Assembly (NCBI GenBank): GCA_009784935.1
Contig: WQXI01000020.1
Span: forward strand, 1 to 39,002
Length of the DNA: 39,002 nt
Source: Treponema sp.
GTDB lineage: Bacteria > Spirochaetota > Spirochaetia > Treponematales > Breznakiellaceae
Reading direction: 5' to 3'
A program made the translations under genes and the position numbers. Numbering within the stretch: the first letter of the stretch is position 1; the number at the start of each line of letters is the position of its first letter. This document shows positions 30,196 to 37,247 of the stretch, in pieces. The notes under the pieces were generated by a model, which made no database searches, had not been told where the DNA came from, and worked only from the letters and a program-made list of their open reading frames with translations.

Positions 30196-32007
30196 TTAAC
30201 CCTTAATAACCGCATTGAATTTACAAGCTGTTAAACATTCGCCGCATTTTACGCAGTCCGCCTGATTAATAATGTACGGCGGTTTTTTCTTGTCAGGATA
30301 TTTTGCGGCATCTTCCGCGATAATACAGTTTGCAGGACATTTTTTTGCGCAAAGACTGCAGCCAATGCATTTTTCTGCAATAATCGAAAAACTTAATAAG
30401 TTTTTGCATTTTCCTGCACGGCATTTTTTATTGTGAATGTGTTCCATATATTCGTCACGGAAACATTTTAAAGTAGACATAACAGGATTTGCCGCTGTAC
30501 AGCCGAGCATACAAAGCGAAGCTCTTGTCATGGCATGCCCTATCGAATCAAGTTTTTCTATATCAGATTCTTCGCCTTTTCCGTCTGCGATTTTTTCGAG
30601 TATTTTTAGTATCTGAGTGGTGCCGATACGGCATGGCGAACATTTTCCGCAGGATTCTTCTACGCAGAACTCCATATAAAAGCGCGACACGTCAACTACG
30701 CAGTCGTCTTCGTCCATAACGATCATACCGCCGGAGCCCATCATAGAGCCGTTAGCTGTCAATGATTCAAAATCTATCGGAACGTCAAGGTAATGTTCTG
30801 TAAGAATACCGCCGGAAGGTCCTCCCGTCTGTACTCCCTTAAACTTTTTGCCGTCTTTAATTCCGCCGCCGATGTCAAATACAATGTCACGTAACGTAGC
30901 GCCCATAGGAACTTCGATAAGGCCTGAGTTTTTTACTTTTCCTGTAAGGGCAAAAACTTTTGTTCCCTTGGATTTCTCTGTGCCGATCTTTGCAAGCCAA
31001 GCGCCGCCTTTTGCGGTAATAACAGGAATATTAGCAAGAGTTTCTACGTTATTTATTACAGTTGGTTTTTCCCACAAGCCTTTGTTTGCCGGGAAAGGCG
31101 GTTTTGGAACAGGCATTCCCCTGTTGCCTTCTACCGATTTAATAAGAGCGGTTTCTTCGCCGCAGACAAACGCGCCGGCTCCTAATCTTATTTCGATATC
31201 AAAATCAAATCCCGAACCTAAAATATTATTTCCTAACAGCCCGTATTCGCGTGCTTGAGAGAGAGCGAGTCTAAGTCTTTCGATCGCAAGCGGATATTCT
31301 GCGCGGATATAAACAAAGCCCATATTAGAACCGATTGCTTTTCCGCAGGTTATCATGCCTTCTATTACTGAATGCGGATCGCCTTCTATAGTTGAACGAT
31401 CCATGTAAGCTCCGGGGTCGCCTTCGTCAGCATTACAGATAATGTATTTTACGTCTCCTACTGCTTTGCGTGCTAAATCCCACTTTAACCAAGTTGGGAA
31501 TCCCGCACCGCCGCGGCCTCTCATGCCGGAAACTTTCATTTCTTCTATTAGTTGTTCCTGTGTCCATTCAAAAAGAACTTTTTCGAGTCCAGAATATCCT
31601 TCGCGGGCAATATATTCATCGATACTTTCGGGGTCGATAACGCCGCAGTTACGCAAAACTACGCGGTATTGTTTTTGATAGAACGGAATATCTTCTGCAA
31701 CGAATGTTTTTTTGTCTTCGCCTTCGTTATAAAGAAGCCTTTTAACTTCGCGCCCTTTTACGATCTGTTCATGAATAATATCTTTTGCATCATCAGGCGT
31801 TACGTCTACATAAAAAGAATCTTCCGGGAGCACTTTAACAATGGGTCCCCTTTCGCAGAAACCAAAGCAGCCGGTTTTAACAACCTGCACTTGATCTTTT
31901 ACGCCGTTTTTTTCCGCCTCTTCCTGAAGTTTAGAAAAAAGTTCTATACCTTTGTTTGATTCGCAGGCAGTGCCGCTGCAGACCAGTATATAATGGTTAT
32001 ACGCCAT
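30196..32007 (-). CDS. hndC: NAD(P)-binding hydrogenase subunit, NuoF/HndC (HydB) type
   Basis: This 603-residue flavoprotein has an N-terminal thioredoxin-like [2Fe-2S] domain (CSGTACESNKG, TGCFGFCERGP) and a NuoF core. FMN/NADH motifs are GMRGRGGAGFPTWLKW and CNADEGDPGAYMDRS. An SLBB segment and the [4Fe-4S] motif ESCGKCSPCRIGT follow. The end carries two ferredoxin-type [4Fe-4S] clusters (CIGCSLCAKKCP, CVKCGECLTACK). The family oxidises NAD(P)H and passes electrons to the hydrogenase subunit; in HydABC enzymes it is the bifurcation centre. AGGGGA precedes the ATG. It lies 36 bases after HndB and 11 before HndD. The extended cluster set argues for the HydB/HndC type rather than respiratory complex I. 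Confidence 0.95.
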   Translation of the reverse strand: MAYNHYILVCSGTACESNKGIELFSKLQEEAEKNGVKDQVQVVKTGCFGFCERGPIVKVLPEDSFYVDVTPDDAKDIIHEQIVKGREVKRLLYNEGEDKKTFVAEDIPFYQKQYRVVLRNCGVIDPESIDEYIAREGYSGLEKVLFEWTQEQLIEEMKVSGMRGRGGAGFPTWLKWDLARKAVGDVKYIICNADEGDPGAYMDRSTIEGDPHSVIEGMITCGKAIGSNMGFVYIRAEYPLAIERLRLALSQAREYGLLGNNILGSGFDFDIEIRLGAGAFVCGEETALIKSVEGNRGMPVPKPPFPANKGLWEKPTVINNVETLANIPVITAKGGAWLAKIGTEKSKGTKVFALTGKVKNSGLIEVPMGATLRDIVFDIGGGIKDGKKFKGVQTGGPSGGILTEHYLDVPIDFESLTANGSMMGSGGMIVMDEDDCVVDVSRFYMEFCVEESCGKCSPCRIGTTQILKILEKIADGKGEESDIEKLDSIGHAMTRASLCMLGCTAANPVMSTLKCFRDEYMEHIHNKKCRAGKCKNLLSFSIIAEKCIGCSLCAKKCPANCIIAEDAAKYPDKKKPPYIINQADCVKCGECLTACKFNAVIKG

Positions 32008-32043
32008 TTCATTCCCCTTTATATAACTTACGTTATAATAATC

Positions 32044-32439
32044 TTAGTTATTAATTATATCGATAGCAGGCCTGTCAATAATGTGGCCGTCAAGCAGTTC
32101 TCTGCCGATTATATGCTTTGCAACAATTTCTTTTACAAGATCTGCATTAACATTTCCGTAAATAACTGCGGGCATTCCGGGCACTATTACATCGATAGTA
32201 GGCTCTGAATGACAAAAACCCATGCAGCCTGTCTGTCTTACATTGCAGGTATCTACAAGTTTATTCTCGTCAAGGCATACGATAAATGCATCCAGTACTT
32301 GTTTTGCTCCGGCTGCTATTCCGCATGTTCCCATACCGACAACAATTTGAATTTCTTTGCCTTCGACATCTCTCTTGCGGAGATCGCCTTTTTTAGCGTC
32401 GCGCAGTTTTCTTAAATCATCCAAACTCATCTTTGCCAT
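32044..32439 (-). CDS. hndB: Thioredoxin-like [2Fe-2S] ferredoxin, HndB type
   Basis: This 131-residue protein has a helical start (MSLDDLRKLRDAKKGDLRKR) then a thioredoxin-like [2Fe-2S] domain: IQIVVGMGTCGIAAGA with C39, and VRQTGCMGFCHSEP with C72 and C76, plus a further cysteine at 65. This layout is that of HndB, the small electron-transfer subunit of NADP-reducing hydrogenases. GAGGAG stands six bases before the ATG. It lies three bases after the HATPase gene, so translation is likely coupled. It probably passes electrons between the HndA and HndC clusters in the cytoplasmic complex. Confidence 0.9.
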   Translation of the reverse strand: MAKMSLDDLRKLRDAKKGDLRKRDVEGKEIQIVVGMGTCGIAAGAKQVLDAFIVCLDENKLVDTCNVRQTGCMGFCHSEPTIDVIVPGMPAVIYGNVNADLVKEIVAKHIIGRELLDGHIIDRPAIDIINN

Positions 32440-32442
32440 GTT

Positions 32443-32991
32443 TTACTCCTCACTTTCTAAAGATTGTAAGTATTCCTTAAGTAATACTAACGATCCAACA
32501 TCTTCAAGGCTTCCAAGAACGGCTTCGATTTCCGATTTTTTAACTTCGTAATCAATCTCCGCAGCGCCTATATTTTTTGTTCTGCGCAAAATAATTTCTG
32601 CAGAACTATTAAACATTAAAATCGTTCTAAACATCCCCGCGACATCCCCGGTTGGCGGAACATCAACGTTTCCTGTATCAAACCAAGCTGTTACAGTTGT
32701 GCCTTTTCCTTTTTCGGACTTAATATCCCAGCCGCCGTTTGACTGCTGTGCAGTCTGAATAAGGAAAGGAAGCCCAAGACCTACTTTTCGGTTTGGATGC
32801 TTTATTCCGTCTGTAACAAACGGGTCAATCGCCCTTTTTAACTCCTCCTCAGTCATCCCCTTGCCGTCATCTTTAACAAGAAAACGGAACTCTTTTTCGC
32901 TCTCGGTTACATCAAGTTCAACAGTACCGGCGCCTGCTTCTACAGCATTCTGCGTTATGTCGGTAACCAAATCCGCCAAAGTGAAATGCAT
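32443..32991 (-). CDS. Histidine-kinase-like ATPase (HATPase_c) protein within the hydrogenase operon
   Basis: This 182-residue protein begins at once with a GHKL ATP-binding domain: the N-box is DLVTDITQNAVEAGA (N15), G1 is VKDDGKGMTEEE, G2 is GLGLPFLIQTAQQ, and GKGTTVTAWF is the last strand. There is no His-phosphotransfer helix and no membrane segment, so it is not a full sensor kinase. The C-terminal 80 residues are an unassigned helical region with DYEVKKSEIEAVLGSLEDVG. Such proteins are found in many [FeFe] hydrogenase operons between the NuoE- and NuoF-like genes; their job is unresolved. The ATG has only AAGG nine bases upstream, and that site is part of a small hairpin. Co-expression with hydrogenase is clear. 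Confidence 0.85.
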   Translation of the reverse strand: MHFTLADLVTDITQNAVEAGAGTVELDVTESEKEFRFLVKDDGKGMTEEELKRAIDPFVTDGIKHPNRKVGLGLPFLIQTAQQSNGGWDIKSEKGKGTTVTAWFDTGNVDVPPTGDVAGMFRTILMFNSSAEIILRRTKNIGAAEIDYEVKKSEIEAVLGSLEDVGSLVLLKEYLQSLESEE

Positions 32992-32995
32992 TGTT

Positions 32996-33043
32996 AAAAA
33001 CCTTCGGTTTTTAGCTTGGAGTTTCCGCTTCGCGTAAACTCCA
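32996..33043 (-). other. Two intercistronic hairpins between hndA and the HATPase gene
   Basis: Hairpin 1 (32996-33012) pairs AAAAACC with GGTTTTT around 3 bases and contains the AAGG that would serve the HATPase ATG at 32991. Hairpin 2 (33017-33043) pairs TGGAGTTT with AAACTCCA and has an inner CGC-TTC-GCG stem. They may lower translation of the HATPase or protect the RNA. Confidence 0.5.
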
Positions 33044-33075
33044 TACTTAATTTACAAACACAAAACACCGATTTT

Positions 33076-33567
33076 TTAAACATCTTTATACTTATCTAAA
33101 ATACCAGAGATCATGTCCTTGGTAAGTTTACCGTAGGTGTCAGTTCCTACAGTAATAAGCGGAGCAAGACCGCAGCAGCCTACGCAACGGACAGGATCAA
33201 CCGAAAACTGACCGTCTTCTGTGACTGCGTTAGGTTCGAGCTTCAATATTTTTCTGGTTTCTTCTATTAAATCCTGAGCGCCCTTTAAATAACAGGCTGT
33301 TCCAAGACAGACCGAAATTCGGTGTTTTCCGGGTTTGGTTGTCTTAAAAAAATGATAAAAAGTGATAACCCCATATATGCGGGCAAGGGGAATGCTGGTA
33401 AGTACAGACAATTGCTCCGCCGCCGGACGGGAAACATACCCAAAAATCTCCTGGGTTTTGTGGAGAATCATAATAAGACTCCCCGGTTTTGCCTTCCATT
33501 CTTCTATAAATGATAATAATTCCTTGGGAAATGTATAATCAACCTCAGTTTTTGCCTGCTGTGCCAT
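33076..33567 (-). CDS. hndA: NuoE-type [2Fe-2S] hydrogenase subunit, HndA (HydC) type
   Basis: This 163-residue protein has an N-terminal helical bundle (residues 10-65, IMILHKTQEIFGYV) and a thioredoxin-like [2Fe-2S] domain. Its ligands are C87 and C92 (VCLGTACYLKG) and C128 and C132 (RCVGCCGLAP). This is the 24-kDa NuoE/HydC fold that takes electrons from or gives them to the flavoprotein HndC. It is first in the leftward hydrogenase operon, with an AGGGGGACAC leader before the ATG and a sigma-70 promoter 28-56 bases upstream. An 84-base hairpin-bearing gap separates it from the HATPase gene. The full set HndA-HATPase-HndB-HndC-HndD is therefore intact. Confidence 0.94.
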   Translation of the reverse strand: MAQQAKTEVDYTFPKELLSFIEEWKAKPGSLIMILHKTQEIFGYVSRPAAEQLSVLTSIPLARIYGVITFYHFFKTTKPGKHRISVCLGTACYLKGAQDLIEETRKILKLEPNAVTEDGQFSVDPVRCVGCCGLAPLITVGTDTYGKLTKDMISGILDKYKDV

Positions 33568-33594
33568 GTGTCCCCCTGTTACTAAATATAGGCA

Positions 33595-33623
33595 ATTGTA
33601 GCTGTTTTAAGAGAAATTGACAA
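33595..33623 (-). promoter_or_regulatory. Sigma-70 promoter of the hydrogenase operon
   Basis: Read leftward, TTGTCA (33623-33618) and TACAAT (33600-33595) are 17 bases apart, each one or two changes from consensus. Transcription would start about 20 bases before the hndA ATG. The -35 hexamer overlaps the rightward TTGACA (33617-33622) of the divergent gene. Confidence 0.65.
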
Positions 33624-33646
33624 GTGCCAAACGCCCGCTCTTTATT
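33617..33646 (+). promoter_or_regulatory. Divergent promoter for the Cys/His-repeat gene
   Basis: A perfect TTGACA (33617-33622) is followed after 17-18 bases by CTTTAT or TTTATT (33640-33646). The gene has a leader of about 50 bases with AAGGCGG before its ATG. The two divergent -35 boxes share five bases, so one polymerase would exclude the other. Confidence 0.45.
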
Positions 33647-33699
33647 TTCAGAGTTAAACAGCCGAAAATTAGGTAATCTTCTTATATAAGGCGGTTTTT

Positions 33700-33960
33700 A
33701 TGGCAACAAAATGTGTACATTGCGGTTCAACAAAATTCGGTCCCGGCTGTCCATCCAGCTTAAATGGGCTCCACAAGCATAACACTACAGAAAAAAAATG
33801 CATGTATTGCGGAAAATCTGCATATGGTAATGGATGTCTTCAGGCTCCTACCAGAAAGCATATTCATGGCAGCGGCGGCGGCAAATGCAAATATTGCGGA
33901 AAAATAGCCAGCAATACTATGGGATGTCCGCACAGCCCCAACAGAAAACACGAAACCTGA
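33700..33960 (+). CDS. Small protein with three Cys2-Cys-His repeats, putative zinc-binding
   Basis: This 86-residue protein is made of three near-identical units of about 28 residues. Each has C-x2-C-G, then G-x-GC or MGC, then a proline-containing loop and K-H at the end: C5, C8, C17, H25/H27; C34, C37, C46, H54/H56; C63, C66, C76, H84. The pattern suggests three small zinc knuckles with C-C-C-H ligands. The protein is strongly basic and has no signal peptide or membrane part. I recognise no named family. AAGGCGG lies five bases before the ATG. It is divergent from the hydrogenase operon and shares its control region, so co-regulation by anaerobic or metal signals is possible. Nucleic-acid or protein binding is an inference from the knuckle shape. 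Confidence 0.75.
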   Translation: MATKCVHCGSTKFGPGCPSSLNGLHKHNTTEKKCMYCGKSAYGNGCLQAPTRKHIHGSGGGKCKYCGKIASNTMGCPHSPNRKHET

Positions 33961-34029
33961 GCAAAAATACCGCGGTCAAAGTACGGTTAACCGCTCGACT
34001 TTCTTTGAGAAAAAGGTCATAATACGGTA

Positions 34030-35019
34030 ATGACCGCGGCAAATATTGATATAAACTCAATTAAGAAACAAGAGCTTTTTTCCAGCCTTAACGGGCAGGA
34101 GCTCGATTTTGTCGTATCCCACTCAGAATCAATCAATCTTGCAAAAAGCAAACTTTTATTTTCCTCCGGAGAAAAGGCTTCCCAGTTTTTTATTCTTATC
34201 AGCGGAGAAATCCGTGTTTTTAAGAAAAACAGCGATGACAGCGAAGACGAAATGGCGCGTTTTACAACAGGTGATACTATCGGAGACTTTGACTTTGCAA
34301 GAGGCGCAACTTATGACGCATTTGCCGAAGCGGGCGCAGATTCGCAGCTTATTGTGTTTCCCGGCTCAGGCCTCACAATGGACACGCTTGCCGCAAAAGA
34401 CCCAAATGCCGTTTGCAGTATTCTGCTTAACGCGATAATAATGATGACAGGACGCATAAAATCTACCCGCAGATTAATACTCGAGAACATGTCTTGGGTA
34501 CAGGAACTTCACAGACGCGCATACGAAGACCCGGGCACAGGTTTATGGAAGCAGACATTAATAGCCGACGAAATTATCGGCGTTTTAAAAGACCCCTCTG
34601 CCCTTATTATGCTAAAACCCGATCGTTTTAAAATACTTGTCGACTCACGCGGGCACAGCGCAGGTGACGAGGCGATGATTAGAATAGCGATTATTCTAAA
34701 AAATGTTACCCGTATTCTTGGCAACGGCTGGGCGCTGCGCTTTAAAAGCAACGAAGTCGGATTGATTATCAATAACTGCCACCCTGCTCAGGCAGAAAAT
34801 ATCGCAGAAAAACTCGCGCAGGCAATCGAAGCTATGGAGCCTGTGCCTGCAAACGGCGATATTCCGGAATTTAATTTTTCTGCAACAGTATCTTGGGCTG
34901 TCTGGCCCAGAGACGACTCGGAATGGGAAAATCTTTTTAGCGGCGCCTATTCGCTTCTTCTTGATTCGTGGAAAGACGGCAAAAAAATATCACACTATAC
35001 AAAAGCGGCAGCCTCATGA
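34030..35019 (+). CDS. Cyclic-nucleotide-binding-domain protein with degenerate GGDEF domain
   Basis: This 329-residue protein has a CNB fold at about residues 12-120 (LFSSLNGQELDFVV, FFILISGEIRVFKK). The phosphate-binding cassette is unclear: TIGDFDFARGATYDAF replaces the GE...PR-AT pattern. Residues about 160-325 follow a GGDEF domain (EDPGTGLWKQTL, KPDRFKILVDSRGHSAGDEAM), but the catalytic loop reads RFKSNEVGLI instead of GGDEF, so it cannot be a normal diguanylate cyclase. It may bind GTP or serve as a partner of the next protein. The ATG lacks a Shine-Dalgarno sequence, and CATAAT ends six bases before it. Its stop overlaps the start of the second CNB-GGDEF gene by four bases (ATGA), so the pair is coupled. 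Confidence 0.8.
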   Translation: MTAANIDINSIKKQELFSSLNGQELDFVVSHSESINLAKSKLLFSSGEKASQFFILISGEIRVFKKNSDDSEDEMARFTTGDTIGDFDFARGATYDAFAEAGADSQLIVFPGSGLTMDTLAAKDPNAVCSILLNAIIMMTGRIKSTRRLILENMSWVQELHRRAYEDPGTGLWKQTLIADEIIGVLKDPSALIMLKPDRFKILVDSRGHSAGDEAMIRIAIILKNVTRILGNGWALRFKSNEVGLIINNCHPAQAENIAEKLAQAIEAMEPVPANGDIPEFNFSATVSWAVWPRDDSEWENLFSGAYSLLLDSWKDGKKISHYTKAAAS

Positions 35020-36032
35020 ACAATAAAGAACAAACTGTATTTATGTCTTCCGAAATGGAAGAGATTCTAATAAGTACTCCGCTCTTTAAAAATTTAGACA
35101 AATCAGAATTTAAAATAGTCGCAGAAGTTTTAAAACCTATCCATACAATTAAGGGTGACACTGTTTTTAAAGAAGGCGATACGGGCGAAGATATTTTTAT
35201 TCTGCTTTCTGGAGCGTTAAGCGCGTCTGGCCTGCAGTCAGACCAAACACAGCGCTGGTTATTTGATATTTTCCCCGGAGAATTTTTCGGCGAAATGTCC
35301 ATCATCGCGCACGAACCCCGCTCTGCAACGATTACAGCTTCCGAAGATTCTGTTGTAATGATGCTCCGCTCTCTCGATTTTTACAGAATAATTACAGACA
35401 ATCCGATTGTTGGGTTTAAAATATTAAAAGCTATAAGTATTGTGCAGAATCAATGGCTGGATCAATCGTCAAAATCTTACAGCGATTTGATCAGGTGGGG
35501 TGAAGCCGCGCGCCGCAGAGCAATAACCGACGAAATGACAGGTCTTTATAACAGACGTTTCCTCGAAGAATCAATGAAAGAACGTTTTAGCAATTCTTCT
35601 ATGAACTTTCGTATTATGTCGCTTTTGATGATGGACCTTGATAAAATTCACGGCATTAATGACCGCTATGGAACCAAAGCGGGAGATATAGTTATCACTG
35701 TCGCTTCGGAAATTATCCGTTCGTGCCTCCGCCCGGGCGATATTCCCGCGCGTCTTTCCGGTGATGAGTTTGCCGTTCTTCTTCCTGATACAGACAAAGA
35801 CGACGCTGTCAAAGTCGCAGAACGCATAAGAGAAAATATCGAAAATCAGCAGATTAAAGTTCCCGCAAGCCCGGGTTCTTCCGAAACTACTGTAATAAGC
35901 ACCCGCACAAGCATAGGCATATCAATCGCGCCGCTCCACGCAAACACAACCGAAGACTTTGAAGAAACCGCAGACACTGCGCTTCGCAAAGCAAAAGAAC
36001 TCGGCAGAAACAGAGTCGAAATTTACGATTAA
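35016..36032 (+). CDS. CNB-domain diguanylate cyclase (SGDEF form with I-site)
   Basis: I start this protein at ATG 35016 (338 residues), which overlaps the previous stop as ATGA; an earlier in-frame ATG would lie deep in the upstream gene. Residues about 20-130 are a CNB domain with a good phosphate-binding cassette, FGEMSIIAHEPRSATI (R102). Residues about 168-338 are a GGDEF domain: TDEMTGLYNRRFLEES, MMDLDKIHGINDRYG, S248-G-D-E-F252, and an I-site R239-P-G-D242 five residues upstream. The first glycine of GGDEF is serine, a change tolerated in some active enzymes. It probably makes cyclic-di-GMP under control of a cyclic nucleotide. The degenerate partner upstream could form a heterodimer with it. 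Confidence 0.88.
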   Translation: MNNKEQTVFMSSEMEEILISTPLFKNLDKSEFKIVAEVLKPIHTIKGDTVFKEGDTGEDIFILLSGALSASGLQSDQTQRWLFDIFPGEFFGEMSIIAHEPRSATITASEDSVVMMLRSLDFYRIITDNPIVGFKILKAISIVQNQWLDQSSKSYSDLIRWGEAARRRAITDEMTGLYNRRFLEESMKERFSNSSMNFRIMSLLMMDLDKIHGINDRYGTKAGDIVITVASEIIRSCLRPGDIPARLSGDEFAVLLPDTDKDDAVKVAERIRENIENQQIKVPASPGSSETTVISTRTSIGISIAPLHANTTEDFEETADTALRKAKELGRNRVEIYD

Positions 36033-36347
36033 AAATTATTCGAGAAGAGTTTCACACAGAGGCACTAAGGCACAGAGGACACAGAGGTTCTTGCAGCGAA
36101 TGCTTCCAGCACACAGAGAACACAATGCTACCTAACACACAAGAAGAAAAGAGTCCGCAGATTAAACGGAGAAGAGTTTCGCACAGCGGCACAGTAACAC
36201 AATACTGCCTAACACTGCTTCTTTTGCGATTTTCTTATATATGTGGTTAGGCGAAATTGGGCTAATTTGATTGAAAATATACATAAAATTATTTTTTTAT
36301 ATTGACAAATTTTAAAGAATATAATAGTATAAAGCAAGAGTAAATAA
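36033..36347. repeat. 315-bp intergenic region with imperfect direct repeats
   Basis: No gene is seen. GAGAAGAGTTTC followed by a CACAG-rich stretch occurs twice (from 36042 and from about 36168), and each is followed by a GCCTAACAC- or CTACCTAACACAC-like end. The first copy holds purine-rich CACAGAGG units in short tandem. The right-hand part, from about 36240, is AT-rich and carries the promoter of the next gene. The repeats look like the remains of a dispersed intergenic element at the edge of the AT-rich block. Confidence 0.55.
36302..36330 (+). promoter_or_regulatory. Promoter of the AT-rich membrane gene pair
   Basis: A perfect TTGACA (36302-36307) is followed after 17 bases by TAGTAT (36325-36330). 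Transcription would start near 36337, leaving a leader of about ten bases with AAGAG before the ATG at 36348. Confidence 0.6.
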
Positions 36348-36833
36348 ATGAAAAAATATATCTTAATTATTGTTATATTTCTGTCTTGTTCAATTATATA
36401 TGCCACAGAAGCTAATATAAGGATAACAGGTCATCACCAGCGAAATATTATATCTAGTGGAAAAACAACAGTTTTTATATTTGTTGAAAATAATGGAAAT
36501 AATGTTTTATATAATTTGGAACTTTCAGCCTTAAATGATGATAATATGGAAATAACTTTTGAAAGTAATATAATAAATAAAATAGAACCAAAAGAAAGTA
36601 TAATTATAAATGTTGACATAAATAATAAGAATAAATATATTTTTGATAAAGATACATTCATTACGTATAAAATATCAAACAATGTATATTCAAATGAATT
36701 CCGTCATAAATATACTATTAAGCCAGTTGAAAATTTTTGGTTTTTTACAATATTATCAATCGCATTATTATTGACAATTTTGTTTGTTTTATTATTTGTT
36801 AAGTTAGATAAAGGAGAAAAAGATGTTGGATAA
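36348..36833 (+). CDS. Exported, C-terminally membrane-anchored protein of unknown function
   Basis: This 161-residue protein has a signal peptide (MKKYILIIVIFLSCSIIYA, cleaved near TEA), a beta-rich domain of about 100 residues (TGHHQRNIISSGKTTVFIF, NNVLYNLELSALNDDN, IEPKESIIINVDI) and a C-terminal membrane helix (132-153) with a short basic tail. The domain resembles immunoglobulin-like NEW3/CARDB folds, which often package or support cell-surface proteins; this is a pattern guess. The gene is extremely AT-rich: 10 of 60 bases are G or C in 36541-36600. It overlaps the next gene by 11 bases. The orientation is N-out with a cytoplasmic tail. Confidence 0.6.
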   Translation: MKKYILIIVIFLSCSIIYATEANIRITGHHQRNIISSGKTTVFIFVENNGNNVLYNLELSALNDDNMEITFESNIINKIEPKESIIINVDINNKNKYIFDKDTFITYKISNNVYSNEFRHKYTIKPVENFWFFTILSIALLLTILFVLLFVKLDKGEKDVG

Positions 36834-37218
36834 AATACATACTCATATATTGGATGAATTAAGGATTAATGCGCGTACAGATACAATCCTTATTATATCT
36901 GCGGTAATAATTAATTTTATAACACTTGCTATAAATTCTGGAATATCAAATTCTAGTAAAAATAATATTATAATAATGTTTTGCTTTGTAATATTAACAA
37001 TTGTGGTTTGCGTTGTATCAGAAATTGGTTTAATACGTGGAAGACAGGCAAGTGCAAAATTAATTAATGGCCTTATTGAAATGTATAAAGATAATGGAGT
37101 AGATAAATATTACAGTCCATCATTATTAAAATTTTATAAATTGAGATACAATTCTTTTATGATTATAATATTAGTAACTGGATTAATATCAATAATCGTA
37201 CCATTTATTAGTAAATAG
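36823..37218 (+). CDS. Small membrane protein coupled to the upstream exported protein
   Basis: This 131-residue protein has a short helical start (MLDKIHTHILDELRINART) and membrane segments at about 22-40, 47-68 and 110-130, with a helical soluble part between the last two (GRQASAKLINGLIEMYKDN, VDKYYSPSLLKFYKLRYN). AAGGAG stands six bases before the ATG, giving a firm start inside the end of the preceding gene. I recognise no family. It is AT-rich like its neighbour and probably forms a membrane pair with it. It converges with the TetR gene across 29 bases, with no terminator seen. Confidence 0.6.
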   Translation: MLDKIHTHILDELRINARTDTILIISAVIINFITLAINSGISNSSKNNIIIMFCFVILTIVVCVVSEIGLIRGRQASAKLINGLIEMYKDNGVDKYYSPSLLKFYKLRYNSFMIIILVTGLISIIVPFISK

Positions 37219-37247
37219 GCATATAAATCAATAGTATGTTTTTATGG

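Noticed and set aside
36040..36200. CRISPR array
   Set aside because: Only two imperfect copies with unequal spacing are present, no regular repeat-spacer pattern exists, and no cas genes are nearby.
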